A DNA stretch of 48,477 nucleotides from JBQTIM01 sp052388135 (GTDB taxonomy: Bacteria; Elusimicrobiota; Elusimicrobia; FEN-1173): contig JBQTIM010000085.1 of NCBI GenBank assembly GCA_052388135.1, forward strand, positions 1 to 48,477. The letters are read 5' to 3'. The notes under the pieces are model-generated. The model was not told where the DNA came from, did not search any database, and was given only the letters and a program-made list of their open reading frames with translations. This document shows, one piece after another, positions 22,972 through 31,290 of this stretch. Numbering within the stretch: position 1 is the stretch's first letter; every line of letters begins with the position of its first letter. Position numbers and translations under genes: made by a program.

Positions 22972-25173
22972 TCAGCGGCTTTTGTTAACTCCGACGGCTT
23001 CCGCCGCGCCGTCTTTGAGCGTGAAGCTCTCCAGCTTGACGCGGAAGGGCAGATCTTTGGAAGGCTCCAGCGAGAACGTCTTCTTGGCGAAGGGGCCCGC
23101 CAGCGACACGGGCAGCGAAACGGCCCCGAGCTTCACAGAGTCTGCGCGCAGGGTGATCCGCTTGCCGTCGGGCGAGAGCTCCGCCGAAGCGCGGAGGAGC
23201 AAACGCAGGCCTTTGACGCGGCCGTCCACGCGGACGCCGCCGTCCAGCGTCACGTCGGGATCCTCCAGCCAGCGGGCCTTGAGGCGCAGGTAGTCCTCGA
23301 GGCTTTCTTCCGTCAGGCGCAGGGACGGCCGCAGTTCCTCAAGCTCGAGGAACCGGACGTCTCCTTCCCGGCGCAGGAGCGGAAGGTTGATGCGGGCGTT
23401 GAGGCCTTCCAAGCGCACGTCTTTCAAAGACAATCCGCGGTAATCCAATTCCTCACATTCTATAACAATTTTTTTGAACAGGCCTTTGCGCGCCTCGGAA
23501 AGGTCGTCGGCCGGAACGGCTTTCAGCCGCAGACCCTTGGCCTCGAAGCGGGGCAGAGGGAAGCGCTCCAGGCGGAGTTCCACCTCGCCCAGGCCGCCGG
23601 GCAGGAGCGTTTCCCTCGGGGCCTGCGCCCAGAGGACGGCGGAGGATCCGTCGGGCAGGGCCCACTTCGCGCGGGGCGCGAAGCTCGCCTCCAGCCAATC
23701 GGGCGGCCGCTCCAGCAAAGCGGCCGCTTCCTTGACATAGCCCAACGTGTAATCCGGTCCCAGGTCGCCTGTCTTCTGCAAAATGAAATCCGCGAATTCG
23801 CCCAGGCGCCGCTTGGGGCTGGAAACGATGAGGCCGTCCCATCCCTGCAGGCGGGCCGAAAGCCGCAAAACCCAGGCGTGCAGGGAGGGGTGGTTGCTCG
23901 CCAGGCTCACCCGCGCTTTTCCTCCGCCGGCCCGCCCGCGGATTTCGCGAACGATCTCTTCCACCTGCCAGGCGTCCGGAGAGGCGAAATCGGCCTGCAA
24001 ACCCTCGGAGGACTTCAAGCCCGCGCGTTCCGCCAAGGCGCGAGCGGCGGGCGGCCAGCGGTCCGCGGCCCCGTAGCCCGCGCCGAGTAGAATCGCCCAG
24101 CCGGCGAGAAGCAGCCACCACGCTTTCCGCAGGGGGCGCCATGCCCAGGACGCGGCCAAAGAGCAGAGCAGGGCGGCCGCCGGAAGGACGGGCATCACGT
24201 AGCGGAGGTCCTTGTTGCGCACGGCGCTGAAGGCCAGGACGGGAAGAAGAAACCAGGCCAGCAGGCGCCAGCGCCTTTGAAGGACGGCCGCTCCCGCGCC
24301 GGCGGCGCAGGCGGCGGCGAAGGGCCAGAGGAGCTGTTTGCCCGCCATCCCGCGCATGTACCAAGTCCAGCCCGCCCACGTCCAAACGTTGGGGTCCGGG
24401 GCCTCTTTCAAGGAGGCGAGCTTCGAGACGCGCAGGAACGAAGGGACCACGTTCATGAGATACCAGGGCCCCGCCACCGCGGCGAAGGCCGCTAGAAAAA
24501 GCAGGATCGATCCTCCTCGGCGCGCGCGCAGGCCGGTGAACACGCTCCAGACCAGAGGCGCGCCGACGTAAACGGAGAAGCTCCACTTCGTCATCATGCC
24601 CAGTCCGCAGATTACGCCCAGGGCCAAGCTCCAGAACGGCTGGCGGAAATCCTCGGCCCAATACAGGAGCAAATACGCGGCGGCCACCCAGGCGGCCAGC
24701 GGCAGGTCGATCATGGGCCTGCGAAGCAGCCATTGGACGGCGGGAAAGAAGGAAGCCATCACCGCCGCGGCGAGGCCCGCTTCCGGCGAATGAAGCCGGC
24801 TCCCCAATAGAAAAACCGCGGCGACGAGGAGGGCGAGATAGGCCAGATTCACCGCCGCCGCGCGTTCCGCCGCGGAGGCGGCGTCCGGCGCGGAGCCTAC
24901 GAAGGGCGCCAGGGTCAGGTGATAGAGAGGCGGGTAATTGGAATAGACGGGCCGCAGGGGGCGGGTCCAGTCTCCGGCGGCGACGGCGTCCCGGTATTCC
25001 AGGGCGATGAGCAGATGGTGCGACTCGTCCCAGGCCGGCGGCCGGGCGTCCCGCTTCATCCATTGAACTTGAAGGAATATCTGAAGAGCCATCAGCGTCG
25101 CCAGCGCGGCGAAATGCTTCAAGCCCGGATGGTCGGGCAGGTCCGGATGGTGGCCGTAGGCGGGGCTCTTCAT
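22972..25173 (-). CDS. GT39-type membrane glycosyltransferase fused to a C-terminal LmeA/DUF2993-like domain
   Basis: The 733-residue protein has an ArnT/PMT-like N-terminal part with about ten to twelve membrane helices. The catalytic-type DE pair lies at Asp49-Glu50 (PAWDESHH) in the first periplasmic loop, and a periplasmic domain follows to about residue 525. Such enzymes move a sugar from a polyprenyl carrier to lipid A, core or protein. From about residue 529 to the end the sequence changes to beta-rich repeats (LEGLNARINLPLL, LELEELRPSLRLTEESLEDYL, FRVKLESFTLKDGAAEAVG) that resemble the LmeA/DUF2993 lipid-binding family. The reading frame is continuous across the join. ATG at 25173 overlaps the gmhB stop by 4 bases. 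The fusion reading is by eye. Confidence 0.75.
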   Translation of the reverse strand: MKSPAYGHHPDLPDHPGLKHFAALATLMALQIFLQVQWMKRDARPPAWDESHHLLIALEYRDAVAAGDWTRPLRPVYSNYPPLYHLTLAPFVGSAPDAASAAERAAAVNLAYLALLVAAVFLLGSRLHSPEAGLAAAVMASFFPAVQWLLRRPMIDLPLAAWVAAAYLLLYWAEDFRQPFWSLALGVICGLGMMTKWSFSVYVGAPLVWSVFTGLRARRGGSILLFLAAFAAVAGPWYLMNVVPSFLRVSKLASLKEAPDPNVWTWAGWTWYMRGMAGKQLLWPFAAACAAGAGAAVLQRRWRLLAWFLLPVLAFSAVRNKDLRYVMPVLPAAALLCSLAASWAWRPLRKAWWLLLAGWAILLGAGYGAADRWPPAARALAERAGLKSSEGLQADFASPDAWQVEEIVREIRGRAGGGKARVSLASNHPSLHAWVLRLSARLQGWDGLIVSSPKRRLGEFADFILQKTGDLGPDYTLGYVKEAAALLERPPDWLEASFAPRAKWALPDGSSAVLWAQAPRETLLPGGLGEVELRLERFPLPRFEAKGLRLKAVPADDLSEARKGLFKKIVIECEELDYRGLSLKDVRLEGLNARINLPLLRREGDVRFLELEELRPSLRLTEESLEDYLRLKARWLEDPDVTLDGGVRVDGRVKGLRLLLRASAELSPDGKRITLRADSVKLGAVSLPVSLAGPFAKKTFSLEPSKDLPFRVKLESFTLKDGAAEAVGVNKSR

Positions 25174-25718
25174 TTTTTCGAATCCTTCAGAATCCAGCGC
25201 GCCGCGCCCAGCAGGTCCTTGGCGGCGTGGTCGGCTTGTCCGGCGGCCGCGCGGCGCCCCTGGCCCGTGCGCACCAGCGCGGAGGCCGCCCCCACGCGGC
25301 GGGCCAGGCCGATATCCCGGGGGGTGTCGCCGACGACGTAAGAGCGCGTCAAATCCAGCCGCAGTTTTCGCGCGGCGGCGCGGGCGAGGCCGGGCGCCGG
25401 CTTGCGGCACGCGCAGCCATCGGTGGGCGCGTGGGGGCAAATGAAAATTCCGTCCAGGCGGACGCCGCGGGCCCGGAGCAGAGATTGGAGGCGGCGGTTG
25501 ACGAGGGCCGCCGCCTTGACGGAAAAGAACCCGCGGCCGATGCCGGACTGGTTGCTCACCACCGCCAGCTTGAACCCCGCCGCGCGAAGCAGGCGCAGGG
25601 CTTCCGGCGCGCGCTTGTAGAGGCGCACCTGGTCCGGCCGCCGGATGTATCCCCAATCGCGGATCAGGGTTCCGTCGCGGTCCAGCAGGACGGCGGGCCG
25701 GCGCTGCTTAGAAGTCAT
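25170..25718 (-). CDS. gmhB: D-glycero-D-manno-heptose 1,7-bisphosphate phosphatase GmhB
   Basis: The 182-residue HAD-type phosphatase removes the C7 phosphate in ADP-heptose synthesis. LDRDGTLIRDWGYI holds the nucleophile and general acid, VVSNQSGIGRG is motif II, and the zinc-binding loop CPHAPTDGCACRKP and the late VVGDTPRDI are characteristic of GmhB. The start codon lies inside the end of the MITE-like element at 25709-25874, so the first residues (MTSK) are encoded by repeat sequence, as in the glycosyltransferase at 32083-32847. It is coupled to the GT39 gene. Confidence 0.92.
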   Translation of the reverse strand: MTSKQRRPAVLLDRDGTLIRDWGYIRRPDQVRLYKRAPEALRLLRAAGFKLAVVSNQSGIGRGFFSVKAAALVNRRLQSLLRARGVRLDGIFICPHAPTDGCACRKPAPGLARAAARKLRLDLTRSYVVGDTPRDIGLARRVGAASALVRTGQGRRAAAGQADHAAKDLLGAARWILKDSKK

Positions 25719-25874
25719 CCGAAACCTCTCGTCGGAAGCGATTCCGATTTTTCCGGCCTGCGGCTTCGTTGCTCGTCGGTTACAGGCCGCAGAGGGCCTG
25801 CGCTCTTCTCGCGCCTCGCCTCGGCGCGGAAAAATCGGCCGCCGACTTGACGATAGGTTTCCGGATGGCTTCTA
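25709..25874. mobile_element. MITE-like element B between the O-antigen ligase gene and gmhB
   Basis: The element is bounded by TA (25709-25710 and 25873-25874) and has terminal inverted repeats of about 26 bases: GAAGTCATCCGAAACC and CTCGTC on the left match GAAGCCATCCGGAAACC and TATCGTC on the right. An inner perfect 12-bp pair CCGATTTTTCCG/CGGAAAAATCGG follows. The core contains TTCGTTGCTCGTCGGTTACA (25765-25784), identical to 38376-38395 in element C. The left end holds the gmhB start codon and the right end the TAG stop of the ligase gene. It encodes no protein. Confidence 0.7.
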
Positions 25875-27092
25875 GGATTTTTCATTCGCGTCGGCGGCGC
25901 TCCGGGCGGTCAGGGCGCAGCCCGTTAGAAAGTAAAACGTCATCATCACCTCGGAATCGTGGGTCCAGGATTCCGTCGCGCCGGCAACCAGGAGACCCAG
26001 GAACCCGAAAAACAGGCCGGGCGCCGGGCCGGCGTTTTCGGCTCTCCACAGGGTCCTGCCCAGCAGGAAAAAGAAAGCGAAGAAAGCCGCGGCGCCCGGG
26101 ACCCCGCGCTCCAAAACCATCTGCAGATAAATGCTGTGGCACTCCGTCCACACGCGTTCCGGCTCGGGCCCGCGCCCGGCCACCAGCCTCACGCGGCCGA
26201 TGCCCGTTCCCAGAAAAGGACGTTGTTTTATCTGCTCCCAGGAATCGCGCCAGAGGCCCAGCCGCGTGCTTCCCGCTCCGTCGGTCTGGAAATGATAGAT
26301 GCTCTCCGCCCGCCCGCGCAAGTCCGGACGGGACAGGATCGCCAAGCCCGCCAGCAAAACCAAAGCCCCCAGCAGGGCGAACATCCGCTTTTTGCGGCGA
26401 CTCACGCCCCAAATCAACAGCAGGATGGGAAGGGCCAGCCAGACGCCCCGGCTCTCGCTGGCTAGAATGCCTCCCAGTATCACCACGCCGCCGGCGGCGA
26501 AAAGCGCGGCGCGCCGGTCCGGGAAGCGGAAAGCGCCTGCGACGCAGAGGGTCCAGGCCGGCAGAAGCATTTCGGCGTAAGTCAGGGGATGGTTGAAAAA
26601 TCCCACGGCGCGGCCGTCGCGCTGGGACAAAACGTCCAGCGCCGCCGCCGGCAGCCGGGACGCCCAGGCCGGCGCGAACAACTCGCCCGTGGAGGGCGCG
26701 CGATTCACGCCCAAGGTTTGCTGGAGGAGGCCCCACAAGCCGGCGAAAACAGCGGCCGATAAAAAAAATCCCAAATTGCGGCGGGCGTCGTCCCGCGTTT
26801 GGAACTGCCGCGCCAGGAGGAGGATGAGGACCAGGGATTCTCCGGACAGCTTGCGAAGGCTGTAAGCGGGATCGGCGGAAGCCAGGGAAGACGCGGCGGA
26901 AAGAACAAAGTAAACGAGCCAGGTTTTCTCCAGCGCCGTCCAGGGCAGTCGCCGCAGGGCCGGCTCCCGCCGGGCCGTCGCCAGACAGGCCAGGCCCGCC
27001 AGACCCCAGGCAATGTTGGACGCCGCGATGGATAAGGGAAGGCAGAGCCCCAACAGGCCGAAAGCCGCCCGGCGGGCTGTTGAAAGGGTCAA
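25872..27092 (-). CDS. O-antigen ligase family membrane protein (WaaL/Wzy_C)
   Basis: The 406-residue protein has about ten to twelve membrane helices and the Wzy_C/O-antigen ligase signature: a large periplasmic loop with STRLGLWRDSWEQIKQRPFLGTGIG, then ECHSIYLQMVLERGVPG with the conserved His. ASESRGVWLALP precedes the loop, as in WaaL. It would join a polyprenyl-linked polymer to the LPS core; a polymerase (Wzy) is the alternative. The start is TTG at 27092, overlapping the upstream GT4 stop (TTGA) with AAGGAG 5 bases before it. The stop codon lies in the end of element B. Confidence 0.82.
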   Translation of the reverse strand: MTLSTARRAAFGLLGLCLPLSIAASNIAWGLAGLACLATARREPALRRLPWTALEKTWLVYFVLSAASSLASADPAYSLRKLSGESLVLILLLARQFQTRDDARRNLGFFLSAAVFAGLWGLLQQTLGVNRAPSTGELFAPAWASRLPAAALDVLSQRDGRAVGFFNHPLTYAEMLLPAWTLCVAGAFRFPDRRAALFAAGGVVILGGILASESRGVWLALPILLLIWGVSRRKKRMFALLGALVLLAGLAILSRPDLRGRAESIYHFQTDGAGSTRLGLWRDSWEQIKQRPFLGTGIGRVRLVAGRGPEPERVWTECHSIYLQMVLERGVPGAAAFFAFFFLLGRTLWRAENAGPAPGLFFGFLGLLVAGATESWTHDSEVMMTFYFLTGCALTARSAADANEKS

Positions 27093-28180
27093 AGGAGCTC
27101 CTTGTAGACGGCGGCGATCTGCTCCATGTGGCGGTCCCAGGAATACTTTTCCGCCGTGCGGCGGCAGGCCTCCGGCGCGGGCCGCTCCTCGAGCACCCGC
27201 GCGAGGGCGTCCTCCAACTCGCCGGGATCTTGCAAGTCGTCGAAGACGCGGCCGTCCGTTCCGTCGGTGAGAATTTCGGCGGCGCCGCAGCGGCGGCTCA
27301 CCACGGCGGGACAACCGGCGGCCAGGGCCTCCAAAACCGTCAGGCCGAATTCCTCGTAATGCGCCGGAAGCGCCAGGACGTCGGCGGCGGCGAAAAACTC
27401 CTCCACCCGGGGCGTGGGAGGCGCGTGAAACAGCTTTCCCCTGTCACGCAGGCGCCGCGCGGCCGCGTCCTTCTCCCAAGGGGCGTTTCCGACAAGGCAG
27501 AGGGCGGCCGGCCGTTTGGCCGCGAGGTTTTCCACGGCCCGCGTCAGGAGCGGAAAATTTCGCTTGGCCGGATCGCCCGACAAAACGCACAGGACGATCT
27601 CGGTCTCGGCCGGCCAGCCGGCCTGCGCCAAAAGGTTCCGCCGCGCTTCCGGCCGTCCTCCCGGATGGAACCGGTCCGTGTCGATGCCGTAATAAATCCG
27701 GCGGATCTTTTCGGGCGGGACGCCGTAGAAGCGGGACACGTCCCCGCGCACCATGTCGGAGTTGGCGATGATCACGCGGCTGCCTTCCTGGGAAAATTGC
27801 CGGCGGCGGATGTAGTCCACTCCCGGCGACGGCCGCCTGCCGTCGGGAACGTAAAGGGCGGCGGCCGCGTCGCAGTTGTTCACGGTCAGCACGTCTTGGC
27901 GCGTGAGGTCCCCCTGGCCGTGCACGAGACGGGCCCCCAGCCGGCGCAACCGGCGGCGGGCAAGGAGGTCGAAGCCGGCCGCCCGGGTCCAGGACGTGAG
28001 AGATAGCATGGGGATGCGCTCCTCCTTTAAAGCGGTTGGGAAGCCGGCGCCGGGCCATCGATGGGCCGCCAGCAAGGGCAGGAAACCGCGCGACGGAAGC
28101 CGTTCGGCCAGCCCCGCCACGTAGCGGCTCACGCCGGTGAGGCCGGAGAAGTTGCGAAGGGCGAAACCGACGGAAATCAT
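27089..28180 (-). CDS. Glycosyltransferase family 4
   Basis: The 363-residue GT-B enzyme has the GT4 C-terminal hallmarks: IRRIYYGIDTDRFHPGG, a CVLSGDPAKRNFPLLTRAVE segment and EEFGLTVLEALAAGCPAVVSRRCGAAEIL, where the EX7E motif contacts the nucleotide sugar. The N-terminal acceptor domain begins ISVGFALRNFSGLTGVSRY. It likely adds a sugar to the LPS core; the sugar cannot be told. It is coupled to the ligase by a TTGA overlap and separated by 85 empty bases from the acyltransferase gene upstream. Confidence 0.87.
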   Translation of the reverse strand: MISVGFALRNFSGLTGVSRYVAGLAERLPSRGFLPLLAAHRWPGAGFPTALKEERIPMLSLTSWTRAAGFDLLARRRLRRLGARLVHGQGDLTRQDVLTVNNCDAAAALYVPDGRRPSPGVDYIRRRQFSQEGSRVIIANSDMVRGDVSRFYGVPPEKIRRIYYGIDTDRFHPGGRPEARRNLLAQAGWPAETEIVLCVLSGDPAKRNFPLLTRAVENLAAKRPAALCLVGNAPWEKDAAARRLRDRGKLFHAPPTPRVEEFFAAADVLALPAHYEEFGLTVLEALAAGCPAVVSRRCGAAEILTDGTDGRVFDDLQDPGELEDALARVLEERPAPEACRRTAEKYSWDRHMEQIAAVYKELL

Positions 28181-28265
28181 GGGCGCCGGGAAGAAAGACC
28201 CGGGCAGAGGCCGGTCATATCTTTCCGCGCGGCGGAGCTGCGGCCTATCTTCGGACCGCCGCCGG

Positions 28266-29135
28266 TCATTTCCATCGGTCGTGTATCCAAAGCCACAGAG
28301 GCGGGTTTTCGCGCACCCAGGATTCCACCACGGCGTTCATGCGGGCGGTGGCCTCGGCGATGTCCGACTCCTTGGCCGACAGGCCGGAAAAATCCATGGC
28401 GGGATCCACGCGCAGGCGCAGACGGCCGTCCTCGCGCCAGACGTGAACCGGATGCACGGGGACGTTCTGCCGAAGGGCCAACAGGGCGGGAAGCCCGGTG
28501 GTGTGGGCGGGGCGGCCGAAAAACGGCGTCCGCAGTCCGCCGTCGGTGATTCTCTGGTCGATCAGAAGGCCCAGGACGTTCCCCTGCTTCAGCCAGCGCA
28601 TGGACTCCCGCACGGCGTTCTTGTGGAGGAACACCTTCACGTTGAAATGCGCCCGCACGCGGTTGATGAACGCGTCCACGTAGGGATTTTTGATGCGCCG
28701 CGCGATGACGGCGAGAGGGAAGCCGGAGAAAACGACGAACTGGGTGGTGAGCTCCCAATTCGTGTAATGGGCGGTGAACAGGATCACGCCTTTGCCGGCG
28801 GCGTGGGAGGCGCGGAGGCGCTCCAGGCCTTCCACCCGGACGAGGCGGAAATAGTCTTCCGGCGAAAGGGCGGGGATGCGCGTGAACTCCCACAGGGCCT
28901 CTCCGAGGTTGGCCCAGCATTCCCCCACCCACCGCCGGATGGTGCGCTTGTCTTCCTGAGGAAAGGCCGCGCGCAGGTTCTCCTCCGCCCGGCGCGAGCG
29001 CGAGGCCACCACGCGCCCCGCCAGCCTTCCCACGGCGCGGCCGGGCAGGGCGGAGGGGCTGGCTTTGAGGGCCTCGAAAAGCCCCCGGGCCGCCAGGTAT
29101 TCTAGGAGATAATAGAATCTATTCTTATCGGCCAT
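28266..29135 (-). CDS. LpxL/HtrB-type lipid A acyltransferase
   Basis: The 289-residue protein belongs to the Kdo-lipid A lauroyl/myristoyl acyltransferase family, inner-membrane enzymes that add secondary acyl chains to lipid A. The catalytic HX4E motif is HYTNWE (His123, Glu128). DNNLRAAFP-like (EENLRAAFP) and FFGRPAHTTGLPALLALRQNVPVHPV segments agree with the family, and it ends WLWIHDRWK as LpxL proteins do. It overlaps the lpxK gene by 34 bases. The exact acyl position cannot be inferred. Confidence 0.9.
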   Translation of the reverse strand: MADKNRFYYLLEYLAARGLFEALKASPSALPGRAVGRLAGRVVASRSRRAEENLRAAFPQEDKRTIRRWVGECWANLGEALWEFTRIPALSPEDYFRLVRVEGLERLRASHAAGKGVILFTAHYTNWELTTQFVVFSGFPLAVIARRIKNPYVDAFINRVRAHFNVKVFLHKNAVRESMRWLKQGNVLGLLIDQRITDGGLRTPFFGRPAHTTGLPALLALRQNVPVHPVHVWREDGRLRLRVDPAMDFSGLSAKESDIAEATARMNAVVESWVRENPPLWLWIHDRWK

Positions 29136-30163
29136 CGGTCGTCGGAAGCATCGGGGATCCAGCGCAGGCGCGCCGTCACGCAGGGGAAATCGGGCGGCAG
29201 TTTCTGAAAATCTTTTTCCGTGACGACGACGGCGCGGCCTTCGGCTTCCGCCCGCCGGCGCGCGCCGCGGAGGTCGCGGTCGCTGAAAAAGTGATGGTCG
29301 GGAAAGCGGCATGGCGCGACGTCCGCGCCCAAATTTCCGAGTGCGGCCTCGAAAGATTCGGGCTTGGCCAGGGCCGACAAAGCCAAAAGAGGGCGATCCT
29401 TCATTCTCTCCCGGGAAATTTCCACGGTCCCTTCGAAAAAGCTGAGCTCGTAGCGGACGGGAACGCAGGGCGTGCCGGGCGCGAGGCGGGACACCTCCTC
29501 CGTCAGAGCGTCCAGCCTTTCCTTCGGGCACAGGTTTGATTTCGTGAGGAAGATGATCCCCGCGCGCCCAAGGCCCTCCAGGTTTTCCCGCCAGGGGCCG
29601 GCGGGCAGGAGCGGGCCGCCCAAAGGCTCGAGGGCGTCGAGGCAAAGGAGGTTCAAGTCGCGGTAAAGGCGGAAATGCTGATAGCCGTCGTCCATGACGA
29701 CGCAGTCGGCCCCGAAGGCCTCGCAGGCGTGCCGCGCGGCCAGGGCCCGGTCCGCCGCCGCCAACACGGGAACGCCCGGCAGGCGCCGGGCCATGAGGAG
29801 CGGCTCGTCGCCGGCGGCCCGCGCGTCGGAAAGAACGCGCTCCCCGTCCCCGACGACGGTCAAGGCGTCCTCGCTCCGCCGGCCGTAGCCCCGCGTCACC
29901 ACGGCGGGCCGGCGGCCTTTGGCGCGCAAACGCTCGGCCAGCCAGACGACGCCCGGCGTTTTCCCCGCCCCGCCGGCCGAGAGGCCGCCGACGCAGAAAA
30001 CGGGGACCGGGAGGCGGACGGTCTCCAAATAGCCGCGGGAGTAAGCGGCGCGCCGCAGGCCGGCCGCCGCTCCGTAAAGCCGGGAGGGAGCCCAGAAAAC
30101 GGCCCGCCAAATTGTTTGAAGCGGGGGCCGGTCGGGCGGAAAGCGGAGCGCGGCGGCCGTCAT
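29102..30163 (-). CDS. lpxK: Tetraacyldisaccharide 4'-kinase LpxK
   Basis: The 353-residue enzyme phosphorylates the 4' position of the lipid A disaccharide. The P-loop is GGLSAGGAGKTP near residues 59-70, with an alanine where GGNGKTP is usual. The catalytic DDGYQHFRLYRDLNLLCLD region is intact. The N-terminal YSRGYLE and C-terminal FPDHHFFSDRDL with VVTEKDFQKLP are characteristic. The ATG at 30163 overlaps the GT9 stop by 4 bases, and its end overlaps the LpxL-type gene. Confidence 0.93.
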   Translation of the reverse strand: MTAAALRFPPDRPPLQTIWRAVFWAPSRLYGAAAGLRRAAYSRGYLETVRLPVPVFCVGGLSAGGAGKTPGVVWLAERLRAKGRRPAVVTRGYGRRSEDALTVVGDGERVLSDARAAGDEPLLMARRLPGVPVLAAADRALAARHACEAFGADCVVMDDGYQHFRLYRDLNLLCLDALEPLGGPLLPAGPWRENLEGLGRAGIIFLTKSNLCPKERLDALTEEVSRLAPGTPCVPVRYELSFFEGTVEISRERMKDRPLLALSALAKPESFEAALGNLGADVAPCRFPDHHFFSDRDLRGARRRAEAEGRAVVVTEKDFQKLPPDFPCVTARLRWIPDASDDRWPIRIDSIIS

Positions 30164-31290
30164 GCCGTCCGGTCCGCGCGCGGGGGTTTTGATTTCAAAT
30201 TCTGGTTTCGCAGGACGGCTTCCACTTCCTCCGCGACTCGCTCCGGAGACACCCACTCCATGCACTCGTGGTCGTAGGGGCAGCGGTCGAGGTTGCAGCC
30301 CACGCAACTCAGTCCCTGAGCCTGCACCCAGCGGTGCGGAGGCACGCGGGGATTCCAGGATTCGGGCCAGGTGGGGCCGTAAATCGTGACCGTGGGCGCC
30401 CCGGCGGCCACGGCCAGGTGCATGGCGCCCGAGTCGTTGGTCACCACAACGTCGCAGCGGGCCAAAAGGGAGGCCGCTTGGCGGAGGTTGGAGGGAGGAA
30501 TGACGAAAACCCGTTCGCGGAAAGGCGCCGCCAACTCCCGCACGGAGCTTTCCTCGCCGGGCCCGTGGAACAAGACCAAGGCGCGGTCGGGCGCGGCGAG
30601 CAGAGACGCCATGAGGCGGGAAAATTTCTCCGCGGGCCATTGCCGGATCTCGTGGCGGTGCCTGGGGACCAGGCCCACCCTTTCGGAAAAGCGGTCCAGT
30701 TTTTGGGCGCGCCACCAATCCTGCGCGCCGGCGAAATCTTCCGGCGTCAGGGCGATGCGGGGAGCGCGGAAAGGCGGCGGTTGGAGGCCCAGCGATCTCA
30801 GGAGATCGAACTTGCTTTGGACGGCGTACTTCGGCGAGGCGGGCCTGTCGGTGCGCCGGTTGTAGGCCAAATCCCAGAAGGGAACGCGGAACCCGGCGCG
30901 GACCGCGGCTCCGCTGGCGAGGGCGACCTGGGCCGTGCGGGGATTGTTCATAAAATCCAAAACCCAGTCGTAGCGGCGGCGCCGGATGTCCAACAGCCGG
31001 CGCAGAAATTTCGTTTTGTCCAGCCTCAGGACCTCGTCCAGGCCTGGATATTTCTCCAGCACGGGAGCGGCCGCCTCCTCCACCAGAAAATCGATCCGGG
31101 CCGCGGGGAAAGCCTCGCGCAGGGCGTCGATCACGGGAGTCGTCACCACCACGTCTCCGATGCGGCGGAGCTGAATGACGAGGATTCGGCGCGGCGGCGC
31201 GGAGACCGGCTGTCCCGGAACGCCGGCCCGCCCGCGCGGGCGGGGGTTCGGCCCGACGTCTTTCCCTTCGGAAACCTTCGCTCCTCTCAA
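30160..31290 (-). CDS. Glycosyltransferase family 9 (heptosyltransferase-type)
   Basis: The 376-residue enzyme has the family 9 opening ILVIQLRRIGDVVVTTPVIDAL and the C-terminal nucleotide-binding segment VVVTNDSGAMHLAVAAGAPTVTIYGPTWPESWNP. A Cys-rich stretch LSCVGCNLDRCPYDHECM follows, as in many heptosyltransferases. It probably adds heptose to the Kdo-lipid A inner core. There is no ATG in a sensible place; TTG at 31290 overlaps the deacetylase stop (TTGA) with GGGGGAAG upstream, adding about 35 residues before the family start. Confidence 0.85.
   Translation of the reverse strand: MRGAKVSEGKDVGPNPRPRGRAGVPGQPVSAPPRRILVIQLRRIGDVVVTTPVIDALREAFPAARIDFLVEEAAAPVLEKYPGLDEVLRLDKTKFLRRLLDIRRRRYDWVLDFMNNPRTAQVALASGAAVRAGFRVPFWDLAYNRRTDRPASPKYAVQSKFDLLRSLGLQPPPFRAPRIALTPEDFAGAQDWWRAQKLDRFSERVGLVPRHRHEIRQWPAEKFSRLMASLLAAPDRALVLFHGPGEESSVRELAAPFRERVFVIPPSNLRQAASLLARCDVVVTNDSGAMHLAVAAGAPTVTIYGPTWPESWNPRVPPHRWVQAQGLSCVGCNLDRCPYDHECMEWVSPERVAEEVEAVLRNQNLKSKPPRADRTA

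Noticed and set aside
25872..27092. The O-antigen ligase-like gene considered as an exosortase for the PEP-CTERM protein
   Set aside because: The long periplasmic loop and the ECHSIYLQMVLERGVPG region fit the Wzy_C family; the exosortase Cys/Arg/His signature is not seen.
28181..28265. Gap between the GT4 and LpxL-type genes as a possible small gene or RNA
   Set aside because: No start codon with a ribosome binding site, no hairpin with a T run and no promoter pair were found in these 85 bases.
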